This document shows positions 1-8,563 of a stretch of DNA of 64,000 nucleotides, in pieces (position 1 is the first letter of the stretch; each line of letters opens with the position of its first letter). The stretch comes from an uncultured Winogradskyella sp. (GTDB lineage Bacteria; Bacteroidota; Bacteroidia; Flavobacteriales; Flavobacteriaceae). The stretch covers positions 553,596-617,595 of the forward strand of contig NZ_CANMCZ010000001.1 in NCBI RefSeq assembly GCF_947496485.1. Direction: 5' to 3'. A program made the position numbers and the translations under genes. The notes below the pieces were generated by a model. It worked only from the letters and a program-made list of their open reading frames with translations. It was not told the origin of the DNA and did not search any database.

Positions 1-348
1 CTTGGGTTAGTTGTTCTTATTTCTGGATGTAAAACTAAAAATTCATTACCAGATCCATTAGAAGCTGGTTGGAAAGGGAATACTGTCTGCGAAGTTTTGC
101 AAGATAATAAAGAGTTAAGAATACTTAAATGTACTTTTGCGCCTGGTGTAGGTCACGAAAAGCACTATCACAATCCACATTTTGGTTATACATTAGCTGG
201 AGGGAAATTTAGAATCACAGACACTACTGGTATTAGAGAAATAGATGTACCAACCGGTTATAGCTTCAGTAATGAAAAAGTCACTTCTCATGAGGTTTTA
301 AATATTGGAAAAACTACTGCAGTATTTTTGATTATGGAATACAAATAA
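1..348 (+). CDS. Cupin-domain lipoprotein, 5' end outside window
   Basis: The reading frame is open from base 1 and begins with the end of a lipoprotein signal (LVVLISGCKTK), so the true start lies left of the window. A TTG inside the frame at 97 is not a credible start. The remainder is a small cupin: a His-rich stretch (HEKHYHNPHFGYTLAGG) fits the first cupin metal-binding motif, and the second motif is weaker (SHEVLNIG). Such proteins bind a metal or small ligand; here the lipid anchor would place it at the envelope. The substrate cannot be told. It lies 41 bases before the next gene on the same strand, so the two may be co-transcribed. Confidence 0.75.
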   Translation, partial: LGLVVLISGCKTKNSLPDPLEAGWKGNTVCEVLQDNKELRILKCTFAPGVGHEKHYHNPHFGYTLAGGKFRITDTTGIREIDVPTGYSFSNEKVTSHEVLNIGKTTAVFLIMEYK

Positions 349-389
349 TTTTTTCTTATCTTTTATCTTGAAAAAGAAAATAAAAAATT

Positions 390-836
390 ATGCAAACTTC
401 AGATCGTTTTGACAGTGCCATTAACAAATTATATATAGCCTTTCACAACAACAGCTTAAATCCTGAGGACTGCAAACAATGTGCTGTAGGTAATATATTA
501 GACAACAAAGATAGTTGGAAACATATGACCGATTTGCATGGCTCAGTTAGACTGAACTATGTTGGTTTGGTACATCAAAACTTAGGAAGAAAGTTTAATG
601 GTTACACACCTCTCGAACTTCTTAAAATTGAGGAGTCATTTTTAAAAGGGTGTGGCTATCGTTTAGGACAAAATTATTGTCATAAGCCAGACTATTTCAA
701 AGACAAAGTCATTTTGTTTAATGGTTTATGTGAAGTGGTTTCAACATTGTGTAAATTAGACAATAAGAAAGATATGATGGATTGTAGCTTATTATTTGAA
801 TTTAAGAAATTCGACACTAAGATAGAACTAGTTTAG
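390..836 (+). CDS. Small Cys-rich conserved protein beside nqrF
   Basis: A 148-residue soluble protein with no signal peptide or membrane segment. It has seven cysteines, at about residues 28, 31, 88, 97, 114, 121 and 132, the first two as CKQC, which suggests metal or Fe-S binding. From memory, flavobacterial relatives are sometimes labelled NQR subunit F because of their position, but there is no ferredoxin, FAD or NADH-binding motif here, so it is not NqrF. It is convergent with the nqr operon and shares a bidirectional terminator with it. Function unknown. Confidence 0.7.
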   Translation: MQTSDRFDSAINKLYIAFHNNSLNPEDCKQCAVGNILDNKDSWKHMTDLHGSVRLNYVGLVHQNLGRKFNGYTPLELLKIEESFLKGCGYRLGQNYCHKPDYFKDKVILFNGLCEVVSTLCKLDNKKDMMDCSLLFEFKKFDTKIELV

Positions 837-843
837 AGATAAA

Positions 844-875
844 AAAACCAACGTAAATACGTTGGTTTTCCTTTT
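844..875. terminator. Bidirectional intrinsic terminator
   Basis: A perfect hairpin (CCAACGTA, two-base loop, TACGTTGG at 848-865) is flanked by an A tract on the left and a T tract on the right. It can end transcripts from both the plus-strand Cys-rich gene and the minus-strand nqr operon. Confidence 0.8.
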
Positions 876-880
876 ATTTA

Positions 881-903
881 AGATTCTGAAACAAGTTCAG
901 AAT
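881..903. repeat. 23-base palindromic repeat, copy 1
   Basis: The element reads AGATTCTGA-AAC-AAGTTCAGAAT and forms an 8-base stem (883-890 with 896-903). A second copy with the same spacing and 20 of 23 identical bases lies at 43549-43571. It has no T tract of its own, so it is not simply a terminator. Confidence 0.6.
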
Positions 904-931
904 GACAAATCTGCCAAATATCCCTTAGCGA

Positions 932-2251
932 CTAGCCGCCAAAGTCATCAAATCTAATATGCTCATCTGGGATTCCGAAATCTTCACCCATTTTCTGAAC
1001 GGCTTGGTTCATTAATGGTGGACCACAGAAGTATAATTCTATATCTTCTGGAGCTTCATGATGATTCAAATAATTATCAATTACACAATTATGTATAAAG
1101 CCTACAAACCCATCACCAGATTCATCGTTGATGTCTGTTTTAACTTTCCAGTTATCTTCTTCCATAGGCTCAGAAAGTGCCATGTAGAATTTAAAGTTAG
1201 GGAAATCTTTTTCTAGTTTTCTGAAGTGCTCTATGTAAAATAACTCACGCTTAGAACGACCTCCATACCAATACGTCACTTTACGACCAGTTTTAATAGT
1301 TCTAAATAAGTGATATAGATGCGAGCGCATTGGTGCCATACCTGCACCTCCACCAACGTAAAGCATTTCACTCTCAGACTCATTAATGAAGAATTCACCG
1401 TAAGGTCCAGAAATCGTTACTTTATCACCAGGTTTTTGAGCAAAAATATAAGATGATGCTACTCCAGGATTTACATCCATCCAACCGTTTTTAGCACGAT
1501 CCCATGGTGGAGTCGCAATACGAACGTTTAACATAATCTCACGCCCTTCTGCTGGATAAGAGGCCATTGAATATGCTCTCTCCACAGTTTCTGTATTTTT
1601 CATCACTAAAGGCCATAGTCCAAACTTATCCCATTCAGCTTGAAACTTATCTGGTGTTTCATGTTCTTCTGGATGGGCAGTTATGTCTATATCTTTATAG
1701 TTAATTGTACATTCTGGAATTTCAATCTGAATATATCCACCTGCTTTGTAACCCATATCTTCTGGAATTTCAACAACAAATTCCTTAATAAATGATGCTA
1801 CGTTATAATTTCTAACAACAGTCGCTTCCCACTTCTTAATACCAAAAACCTCTTCTGGAATGGTAATCTCCATGTCTTGCTTTACTTTTACTTGGCAAGC
1901 TAAACGTGCTCCGTGTTGCAATTCTTTTCTTGAGAAGTGAGGTGTTTCTGTTGGTAAAGCTTCACCTCCACCTGATAATACATGACACTCACACTGAATA
2001 CAAGTTCCACCACCACCACAAGCAGATGGTAAAAATACTTTGTTACTACCTAGTGTGTTTAAAAGTGTACTACCAGAAGCTACTTCAATTTCACGCTCAC
2101 CATTAATCAAAATCTTTACTGGACCAGATGGCGATAATTTTTGTTTTACGACTAACAATAATGCTACCAACAAAAGCGTCACCAATAAAAAGGCTGCTAC
2201 TGTTGCTACTATTGTTCCAACTGTATTTGCGGCTAATATCATCATACTCAT
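932..2251 (-). CDS. nqrF: Na+-translocating NADH:quinone reductase subunit F
   Basis: NqrF is the NADH-oxidising subunit, passing electrons from FAD through a [2Fe-2S] centre into the sodium pump. One N-terminal membrane helix (about residues 8-35) precedes a ferredoxin domain with Cys78, Cys84, Cys87 and Cys119, which matches the spacing known for the Vibrio subunit. A ferredoxin reductase domain follows: RAYS at about 225-228 for FAD, GGGAGMAPMR near 300 and CGPP near 410 for NADH, and DDFGG at the C-terminus. Length (439 aa) is slightly above usual. I chose the ATG at 2251; the TTG at 2254 just upstream touches the nqrE stop. Last gene of the operon. Confidence 0.97.
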   Translation of the reverse strand: MSMMILAANTVGTIVATVAAFLLVTLLLVALLLVVKQKLSPSGPVKILINGEREIEVASGSTLLNTLGSNKVFLPSACGGGGTCIQCECHVLSGGGEALPTETPHFSRKELQHGARLACQVKVKQDMEITIPEEVFGIKKWEATVVRNYNVASFIKEFVVEIPEDMGYKAGGYIQIEIPECTINYKDIDITAHPEEHETPDKFQAEWDKFGLWPLVMKNTETVERAYSMASYPAEGREIMLNVRIATPPWDRAKNGWMDVNPGVASSYIFAQKPGDKVTISGPYGEFFINESESEMLYVGGGAGMAPMRSHLYHLFRTIKTGRKVTYWYGGRSKRELFYIEHFRKLEKDFPNFKFYMALSEPMEEDNWKVKTDINDESGDGFVGFIHNCVIDNYLNHHEAPEDIELYFCGPPLMNQAVQKMGEDFGIPDEHIRFDDFGG

Positions 2252-2254
2252 CAA

Positions 2255-2992
2255 TTACTTGTTTGTATTTTCGGCTATTTCTAAGTCAGACTTAAGTTTA
2301 GCTTCTTCTTTTTTAACGTCTTCTTTTATTACTTCAATTGTAGCAGCTTGGTCTTCTGACTTTGCTTCCTCATCACCTCCTGTTAGCATACCACCAAAAC
2401 TCATAAATCCGATTGCCATTAATCCAGTAATGATAAAGGTAATACCTAAACCTCTTAAAGCAGGTGGTACATTACTATATCTAATTTTTTCTCTAATAGC
2501 AGCAATGGCTAAAATTGCTAGGAACCATCCGATGCCAGAACCAATTCCGTAGTTTAATGCTAAACCTAAAGTTTCAATCTCTCTAGATTGCATAAATAAT
2601 GATCCACCTAAAATAGCACAGTTCACAGCAATTAATGGTAAAAAGATACCTAGAGAATTATATAATGATGGTGAGAATTTCTCAACAACAATTTCTACCA
2701 ATTGTACCATAGTAGCAATAGTAGCAATAAACATAATAAATGATAAGAAGCTAAGATCATAACTGGCATATTCTGGCCCCAACCAAGTTAAAGCACCAGG
2801 CTGTAAAACATATTGATCTAACAACCAGTTTAAAGGTACTGTAATTGCCAATACAAAAATTACAGCAGCACCAAGACCAACTGCAGTTGACACTTTTTTA
2901 GATACAGCTAAGTATGAACACATCCCTAAGAATGTAGCAAATACCATATTGTCTATAAATATCGATTTAAAAAATAACTCTAAGTGTTCCAT
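2255..2992 (-). CDS. nqrE: NQR subunit E with C-terminal extension
   Basis: Integral membrane subunit with six predicted helices. Cys25 (GMCSYL) and Cys125 (VNCAIL) sit where NqrE binds the intramembrane iron-sulphur centre shared with NqrD. Family members usually have about 200 residues; this one has 245. The excess is a charged, alanine- and lysine-rich tail from about residue 205, probably cytoplasmic or periplasmic and partly helical. It is not a frameshift, since the stop abuts nqrF cleanly. The gene follows nqrD after 63 bases, the largest gap in the operon. Confidence 0.95.
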   Translation of the reverse strand: MEHLELFFKSIFIDNMVFATFLGMCSYLAVSKKVSTAVGLGAAVIFVLAITVPLNWLLDQYVLQPGALTWLGPEYASYDLSFLSFIMFIATIATMVQLVEIVVEKFSPSLYNSLGIFLPLIAVNCAILGGSLFMQSREIETLGLALNYGIGSGIGWFLAILAIAAIREKIRYSNVPPALRGLGITFIITGLMAIGFMSFGGMLTGGDEEAKSEDQAATIEVIKEDVKKEEAKLKSDLEIAENTNK

Positions 2993-3055
2993 TTTTTATA
3001 AGTTTTCAGTATCAGTTTCAGTTATCAAATGATTACTAACCAACTGAAGAGGATT

Positions 3056-3700
3056 TTAATCCTCAATTAATGCTTTATTTCTACTACGTTGTACCCAAAT
3101 AATGATACCTACTACAATCAATGCCATAGGCGATAATAACATAAAACCGTTATTTTCATAACCTATTGAATATAATCCTGTTTTTTCAATTGGGTCTCCA
3201 AGTACTGGAATACCTAATAAAGTACCAGAACCTAAAAGTTCTCTGAAGAACCCGACTATAATTAATATAACCGCGTAACCAAGAGCATTTCCGATACCGT
3301 CTAAAAATGATCTCCAAGGACCATTTCCTAAAGCAAACGCTTCAAACCTTCCCATGATAATACAATTGGTAATGATTAGCCCAACGAAAACTGAAAGTGT
3401 TTTACTTAGTTCATAAGCAAAAGCCTTAAGCACTAAATCAACAATAATTACCAAAGTAGCCACAACTATTAATTGCGCAATAATTCTAATTTTTGAAGGA
3501 ATAATGTTACGCATCAAAGAAATAACAACATTACCAACACCCATTACAAATAATACAGAAATAGACATTACAATAGACGCTTCAAGCTCTGCTGTAATTG
3601 CTAATGCAGAACATATACCAAGTACCTGAATGGTAATTGGATTATTATCCGCTAATGGGTCTGTAATTAACTTAGTATCTTTTTTTGAAAGAAGTCCCAT
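3056..3700 (-). CDS. nqrD: NQR subunit D
   Basis: Integral membrane subunit of 214 residues, paralogous to NqrE. Cys30 (LGICSAL) and Cys113 (TNCIIMGR) are the expected ligands for the intramembrane iron-sulphur centre that carries electrons between NqrF and the NqrC flavin. Six hydrophobic helices are visible. The LLGIPVLG segment and the IIVGFFRELLGSG stretch are typical of the family. It starts five bases after the nqrC stop, so it is translated within the same operon. The start ATG (3700) gives the usual length. Confidence 0.96.
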   Translation of the reverse strand: MGLLSKKDTKLITDPLADNNPITIQVLGICSALAITAELEASIVMSISVLFVMGVGNVVISLMRNIIPSKIRIIAQLIVVATLVIIVDLVLKAFAYELSKTLSVFVGLIITNCIIMGRFEAFALGNGPWRSFLDGIGNALGYAVILIIVGFFRELLGSGTLLGIPVLGDPIEKTGLYSIGYENNGFMLLSPMALIVVGIIIWVQRSRNKALIED

Positions 3701-3705
3701 ATTGT

Positions 3706-4500
3706 TTATTTAGTTTTTAAATTATCAAAATAAGGCTTGTAAAGCTTCAAGTCATTTTTAATCATGGCCGAAACTCCATCACCTGTAATTGTAGCACCAG
3801 CAATGGCATCTACTTCGTTATCTTTCTTATCATTATTCTTTGGATCTGCATTTCCTTTAGCAACTGTGATACCTTTAAAAGCACCATTTTCAGTTAACAA
3901 ATGTTCTCCGTAAAAATCGTCCATAAAATAGCGCTGCTTGATATTGGCACCAAGTCCTGGTGTTTCTCCCTTATGGTCAAAATAAGCACCTTGTACTACC
4001 ATATTTTCATCCATAGCTACATAACCCCAAATTGCATCCCATAGTCCTTTACCGTAAATCGGCGCAACATAAACTGTTTTTCCATCAGCATTTTTACCAA
4101 CAAACAACGGTAATTTTCTTTCTCCGCCATCTTTTGCACTTGCTTGCTGCTTCTTTACATCAATTAAATAAGGCTCTTGATTAGTTTCTTCAAAATACTC
4201 GTCACGTGTTTGTCTTTTAACAACTTTACCATTGGCATCAACTGTAATAACAATTTGGTCTGCTACATTTTCAGTAAATGCTTCAGGAGCTTTATCTGTT
4301 GAAATAAAAACAGCACTGGTTTCATCATTATCATTAATACCCATTGCATATAGGATATTCTGCTGTTTTTCTAATCTTTGGTTCTCACTTATTCTTGGCT
4401 TAAGTGATGATGCTAAAAAAGCCAACAAAGATCCCACAACCAATACCATTCCTATTGCAAATATGATGGTATATGAATTTTTATCCGTTCTCTTTTCCAT
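3706..4500 (-). CDS. nqrC: NQR subunit C, covalent FMN subunit
   Basis: A 264-residue subunit with one N-terminal membrane helix (about residues 11-31) and a large extracytoplasmic FMN domain. The flavinylation motif is DAIAGATI, with the threonine at about residue 237. ApbE would attach FMN there through a phosphoester bond, but no apbE lies in this window. The first position of the motif core is Ala rather than Ser or Thr. The surrounding region (ETPGLGANI, about 70 residues earlier) is also typical. The gene lies two bases after nqrB. Confidence 0.95.
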   Translation of the reverse strand: MEKRTDKNSYTIIFAIGMVLVVGSLLAFLASSLKPRISENQRLEKQQNILYAMGINDNDETSAVFISTDKAPEAFTENVADQIVITVDANGKVVKRQTRDEYFEETNQEPYLIDVKKQQASAKDGGERKLPLFVGKNADGKTVYVAPIYGKGLWDAIWGYVAMDENMVVQGAYFDHKGETPGLGANIKQRYFMDDFYGEHLLTENGAFKGITVAKGNADPKNNDKKDNEVDAIAGATITGDGVSAMIKNDLKLYKPYFDNLKTK

Positions 4501-4502
4501 AA

Positions 4503-5729
4503 TTAAGCTACTTTAACTTTTGCACGTTTTAAACGACGTTTTACATTTCCTTGTACTACATAATGGTCAATGGTTGGTGCAAATACATTCATTAGTAAAA
4601 TGGCTAAGAATACACCTTCTGGATATGCTGGATTGAATACACGAATCATAATGGATATGAAACCTATTAAGAAACCATAAATCCATTTTCCTTTATTTGT
4701 TTGTGATGCTGTTACTGGATCTGTTGCCATATAAACTGCACCAAATAATATACTACCTATGATTAAATGTTGCCAAAACGGAACACTCATTAAGCCATAA
4801 AACTTACTGGTACTTCCTATCCAACCTGCATCTACAACACCATTAAAAATTAATCCCATTGCTAAAGCACCAATCACAGTACTTAACATAATTCTCCAGC
4901 TTCCTATCTTGGTAAAGATTAAGAATAATGCTCCTATTATGATTAAGAATTTAGAGGTCTCACCTACTGAACCTGGTATAATTCCCCAGAACATATCCCA
5001 ATAATCAATTCCTGCTAAAGAACTATTTTGGGCATATGCACCTAAAAGTGTCTCACCAGAAATGGCATCCACATTTTGACCTGCTGCTATCATTTGATCG
5101 CGTTCTACTGCTCCATGAACCCAAACCTTATCACCAGACATCCAAGTCGGATAAGCAAAGAATAAAAATGCTCTAATTGTTAATGCTGGATTAAGAATAT
5201 TCATTCCTGTACCACCAAAAACTTCTTTACCAATTACTACACCAAAGATTACTGCAACAGCTAACATCCATAATGGAATATCTACAGGAACAATTAAAGG
5301 CACTAACATACCAGTCACTAAATAACCTTCTTCTACTTCGTGACCTTTAATTATTGCAAATACAAACTCAACCGCTAAACCAACACCATAAGAAACTACT
5401 ACCAAAGGTAAAACTGTCCAAGCACCAACTATAAAGTTATCGAGTGTCCAAAATGAAGACCCTAAAAATCCTTCTGCAGATTCTATTAAACCTTGTGCAA
5501 GATAATGCTGATAACCTGCATTAAACATACCGAATATTAAACATGGTACTAATGCCATGATTACTGTATTCATTGTACGCTTTAAATCATCTGCTGCCTT
5601 TATGTGAGTTCCGTTATGAGTTGTCTCATTTGGCATGTATAAAAACGTAAAGAGTGCATTAAATCCTGGCAACCACTTTTTGTCTTTATTCTTTTCTTTA
5701 AAATTATGTAAATTACTTTTTAAACCCAT
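4503..5729 (-). CDS. nqrB: NQR subunit B, membrane flavin subunit
   Basis: A 408-residue membrane protein with about ten hydrophobic segments. NqrB carries a covalent FMN and riboflavin and forms part of the sodium path. The flavinylation site should be the threonine at about residue 227, in DAISGETLLG. Here the residue before it is Glu, whereas the usual motif ends in GAT. The lineage signature KGHEVEEGYLVTGMLVPLIVP is also visible in part. The start codon overlaps the nqrA stop by one base (TAATG), which implies translational coupling. Confidence 0.95.
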   Translation of the reverse strand: MGLKSNLHNFKEKNKDKKWLPGFNALFTFLYMPNETTHNGTHIKAADDLKRTMNTVIMALVPCLIFGMFNAGYQHYLAQGLIESAEGFLGSSFWTLDNFIVGAWTVLPLVVVSYGVGLAVEFVFAIIKGHEVEEGYLVTGMLVPLIVPVDIPLWMLAVAVIFGVVIGKEVFGGTGMNILNPALTIRAFLFFAYPTWMSGDKVWVHGAVERDQMIAAGQNVDAISGETLLGAYAQNSSLAGIDYWDMFWGIIPGSVGETSKFLIIIGALFLIFTKIGSWRIMLSTVIGALAMGLIFNGVVDAGWIGSTSKFYGLMSVPFWQHLIIGSILFGAVYMATDPVTASQTNKGKWIYGFLIGFISIMIRVFNPAYPEGVFLAILLMNVFAPTIDHYVVQGNVKRRLKRAKVKVA

Positions 5730-7078
5730 TATCCTATCTCTTTTAGCATTAAGTCTAAACCTTCTCTTATAATTTTTTGATGTGGCTGTTTAGAAACACA
5801 TACAAATTCTGTTAATGCAAAATCTTCTGGTGCCACTTCATACATTCCTAAAGCTTCCATTTCGTCTAAATCTTGATACATACAAGCTTTTAAAATCTGC
5901 ATCGGGTATATATCTAAAGGAAATACTTCTTCGTAGGTTCCAGTAGTTACAAATGCACGATGCTCGCCATTTGTATTTGTATTTAAATCAAATTTCTTTT
6001 TTGGAGTCAACCAAGAAAATGTCAGAGCTCTGGAAGTAGAAATCTTATTAAAAACTGGTTTATTCCAACCAAAGAATTCATAATCATCACCCTCTGGAAT
6101 TACAGTAATCACATTACTATAATAGTCTAAAAAACCGTCAGGTTGCACATGCTTTCCAGATAATACATTACCTGAAATAATACGATCGTTACCGTCTTGC
6201 TCAACACCATTATCATAAACCATAGTTGAGATTTCAGAACCTATCTTAGTTCTAAAATATCTTGGTTTCTTAACTGATGAACCAGCCAAAGCAACAACAC
6301 GCTCAGCATTAAATTTACCAGTTAATAAAAGTTCTCCAATAATCACTAAGTCTTGCGCATTAACCGTCCAAACAACTTCACCTTTATTTACTGGACTTAC
6401 TTTGTTGATTAAAGTACCAACGTTACCCGATGGATGTGGCCCAGAAACTTTATAGGTTGTCGTATTATCTAAGTTCGCTAATGGAGAATTTGTACCACCA
6501 ACTGAGATATGAACTCCACCATCAGTTAATTTTGATAATGCGGTAACAGCAGCTTGTAATTCTGCCTCTTTGCCTGCTAAGGTATAATCTAAATTAGCTG
6601 CTAAAGGTGCACTTGCGTAACCAGATACAAAAATTGCTTTTGGCTTACTATTTCCTTTTGCCACAACATCATAAGGACGTTGTTTAATAAAAGCCCAACA
6701 ACCAGAAGCAAGTAAATGTGACTTTACCTTCTCTTCATCAGAAGATAAATCAAATTTACCATGATCTACATGTGTTTGTTCCTTGTCCGCTGTTATTTTT
6801 ATGGCGTCGATACGACGTCTTGGTCCACGTTGTACTTCAGTTACTTCACCAGAAACTGGGGAAACAAACTTCATTGCTTCATTATCTTTATTGTAAAACA
6901 AAGTTTCACCCGCTTTAATACGTGTACCTTCTTTTGCAACAAGTTTTGGGATAATACTGTGGAAATCTTCGGGTCTTACAGAATAGAAGTTGCTAATGAT
7001 AGCATTTTCGGTAGTTTGTTCGGCTTCACCGACTAACTTTATATCTAAACCCTTTTTAATTCTGATGTCTTTTGACAT
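5729..7078 (-). CDS. nqrA: NQR subunit A, first gene of operon
   Basis: A 449-residue soluble cytoplasmic subunit that docks on NqrB and has been linked to quinone binding. It starts with the family-typical IRIKKGLDIKLVGEAEQ and contains KPRYFRTKIGSEIS and the KKKFDLNTNTNGE stretch. Length is normal. It is transcribed first, from the 7079-7240 intergenic region it shares with the divergent T9SS plug gene. A TAAATTTG box lies 34 bases before the ATG. Confidence 0.96.
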   Translation of the reverse strand: MSKDIRIKKGLDIKLVGEAEQTTENAIISNFYSVRPEDFHSIIPKLVAKEGTRIKAGETLFYNKDNEAMKFVSPVSGEVTEVQRGPRRRIDAIKITADKEQTHVDHGKFDLSSDEEKVKSHLLASGCWAFIKQRPYDVVAKGNSKPKAIFVSGYASAPLAANLDYTLAGKEAELQAAVTALSKLTDGGVHISVGGTNSPLANLDNTTTYKVSGPHPSGNVGTLINKVSPVNKGEVVWTVNAQDLVIIGELLLTGKFNAERVVALAGSSVKKPRYFRTKIGSEISTMVYDNGVEQDGNDRIISGNVLSGKHVQPDGFLDYYSNVITVIPEGDDYEFFGWNKPVFNKISTSRALTFSWLTPKKKFDLNTNTNGEHRAFVTTGTYEEVFPLDIYPMQILKACMYQDLDEMEALGMYEVAPEDFALTEFVCVSKQPHQKIIREGLDLMLKEIG

Positions 7079-7111
7079 ATACTTTAAAGATTAGTTATCT
7101 AAAAATCCGTG

Positions 7112-7119
7112 CAAATTTA
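7112..7119 (-). promoter_or_regulatory. -7 box for nqrA
   Basis: Read on the minus strand this is TAAATTTG, matching the Bacteroidetes -7 consensus TAnnTTTG. It lies about 34 bases upstream of the nqrA ATG. No clear -33 TTTG is visible. Confidence 0.6.
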
Positions 7120-7240
7120 CGAATTAATGCTTAAATAATTTTCATATTAAAACATCTTTTTTATTTATAGTGATTATAAATAAGTTAAATACTTTAGGGC
7201 ACAGATTTTGATTATCTTTATGCACTACAGAATTTTTATA

Positions 7241-8491
7241 ATGAAAAATAACTTTTATACCCTCTTATTAATTTTACTTATACCATCATTTTTACTATCA
7301 CAAGTTGAGGAAGTGAGTCCACCAAACTTTATAAAAACTATTACGTTTAAAAGTAATACCACTCAAGGTCAGTTACCAGTTTTAAAACTTGGAGAATCAT
7401 TACAATTAGAATTTGATGCCTTAAATGGTAACGAAGAAGACTTTTACTACGTTATAGAACATTTTAATTTTGATTGGACACCATCGAATTTAGTAAAAGG
7501 TGAATATCTTAAAGGCTTAGATAACCAAAGAATTTTGACTTATGAGAATTCATTTAATGCTTATCAAATTTATTCACACTACGATTTAACAATACCTAAC
7601 TCTCAAACACGAGCATTATTAAAGAGTGGTAATTATATGATTTCCATTTACGATGATTATGACGAACTGATGTTCAGCAGAAAGTTTATGATTTATGAAG
7701 ACATTGTTAATGTTGGTGTTAAAGTAAAACGATCAAGAGATGTAGAAGTTATTGCCGAAAAGCAATCAGTAGACATTGTAATCAATACTAATAGCATTAA
7801 TTTCAATAATCCATTGGATACTGTTAAAACACTCATCATTCAGAATAACAACCTTAATACAGCAATTTCAGATTTAAAACCTCAATACACATTAGGTAAT
7901 GAGCTTATTTATAGATATAATACAGAATCTGCATTTTGGGGAGGCAATGAATACTTATATTTTGAAACTAAAGATATAAGAGCTGCTAGTATAGGTGTGC
8001 AATTTATAGATTTAAAAGAGATATATCATAATTATTTATTTACCAATATATCTCGAAAAGATAGACCTTACACCTATAATCCTGATATTAACGGGAATTT
8101 TCAAATTACAGCCATAGATAGAACAAATGTAGATTTTGAAGCTGACTATTCTATGATTCATTTCTCTCTGTTACATGAAGAATTAAAAGATAAAGACATA
8201 CATGTTTATGGCAATTTTAATGCTTTCACAATTGAGCCACTTACTAAAATGGAATTTAATCCTGAGAGTGGTAAATACGAAAGTATGATGCGTCTTAAAC
8301 AAGGATTCTACAATTACAAATTTGTTGCAGTCGATAAAGATACGCAAGAGCTAGATGAAGGTGCTATTAGTGGAAACTTTTGGCAAACCGAAAACAACTA
8401 CAAAGTACTAGTATATTACCGAGACCTAGGAGCAAGGTTCGATAGGCTAATTGGTTATGGTGAAGCGTCTTCTGTAGACATTTCAAATTAA
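7241..8491 (+). CDS. Type IX secretion system plug protein (DUF5103 type)
   Basis: A 416-residue exported protein. From memory of the family, members block the periplasmic face of the SprA/Sov translocon when no PorV-bound substrate is present. The open frame runs upstream to a TTG at 7208 and an ATG at 7220, but the ATG at 7241 gives a clean signal peptide (MKNNFYTLLLILLIPSFLLSQ). The mature part is beta-rich with family-like segments such as VIEHFNFDWTPSNL near the start and DIHVYGNFNAF near the C-terminus. It is divergent from nqrA. Family assignment rests on recalled sequence character. Confidence 0.75.
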   Translation: MKNNFYTLLLILLIPSFLLSQVEEVSPPNFIKTITFKSNTTQGQLPVLKLGESLQLEFDALNGNEEDFYYVIEHFNFDWTPSNLVKGEYLKGLDNQRILTYENSFNAYQIYSHYDLTIPNSQTRALLKSGNYMISIYDDYDELMFSRKFMIYEDIVNVGVKVKRSRDVEVIAEKQSVDIVINTNSINFNNPLDTVKTLIIQNNNLNTAISDLKPQYTLGNELIYRYNTESAFWGGNEYLYFETKDIRAASIGVQFIDLKEIYHNYLFTNISRKDRPYTYNPDINGNFQITAIDRTNVDFEADYSMIHFSLLHEELKDKDIHVYGNFNAFTIEPLTKMEFNPESGKYESMMRLKQGFYNYKFVAVDKDTQELDEGAISGNFWQTENNYKVLVYYRDLGARFDRLIGYGEASSVDISN

Positions 8492-8563
8492 ACCAGTTAA
8501 GATTTTTAACCGAAATAGATTAAATTTCTTTTTATCTTTCACCTCAATTAAACATTTTCAAAG

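Noticed and set aside
390..836. Calling the Cys-rich protein an NqrF subunit
   Set aside because: It has no ferredoxin, FAD or NADH motif, and a full nqrF is present at 932-2251.
1906..2106. Plus-strand reading frames inside nqrF, such as a His-rich one
   Set aside because: They lie antisense to a strongly supported gene, have no start context and match no family; they are shadows of nqrF codon use.
2993..3055. Short ACTGAA repeats in the nqrE-nqrD gap as a regulatory array
   Set aside because: Only three imperfect units in AT-rich DNA within an operon; chance is likely.
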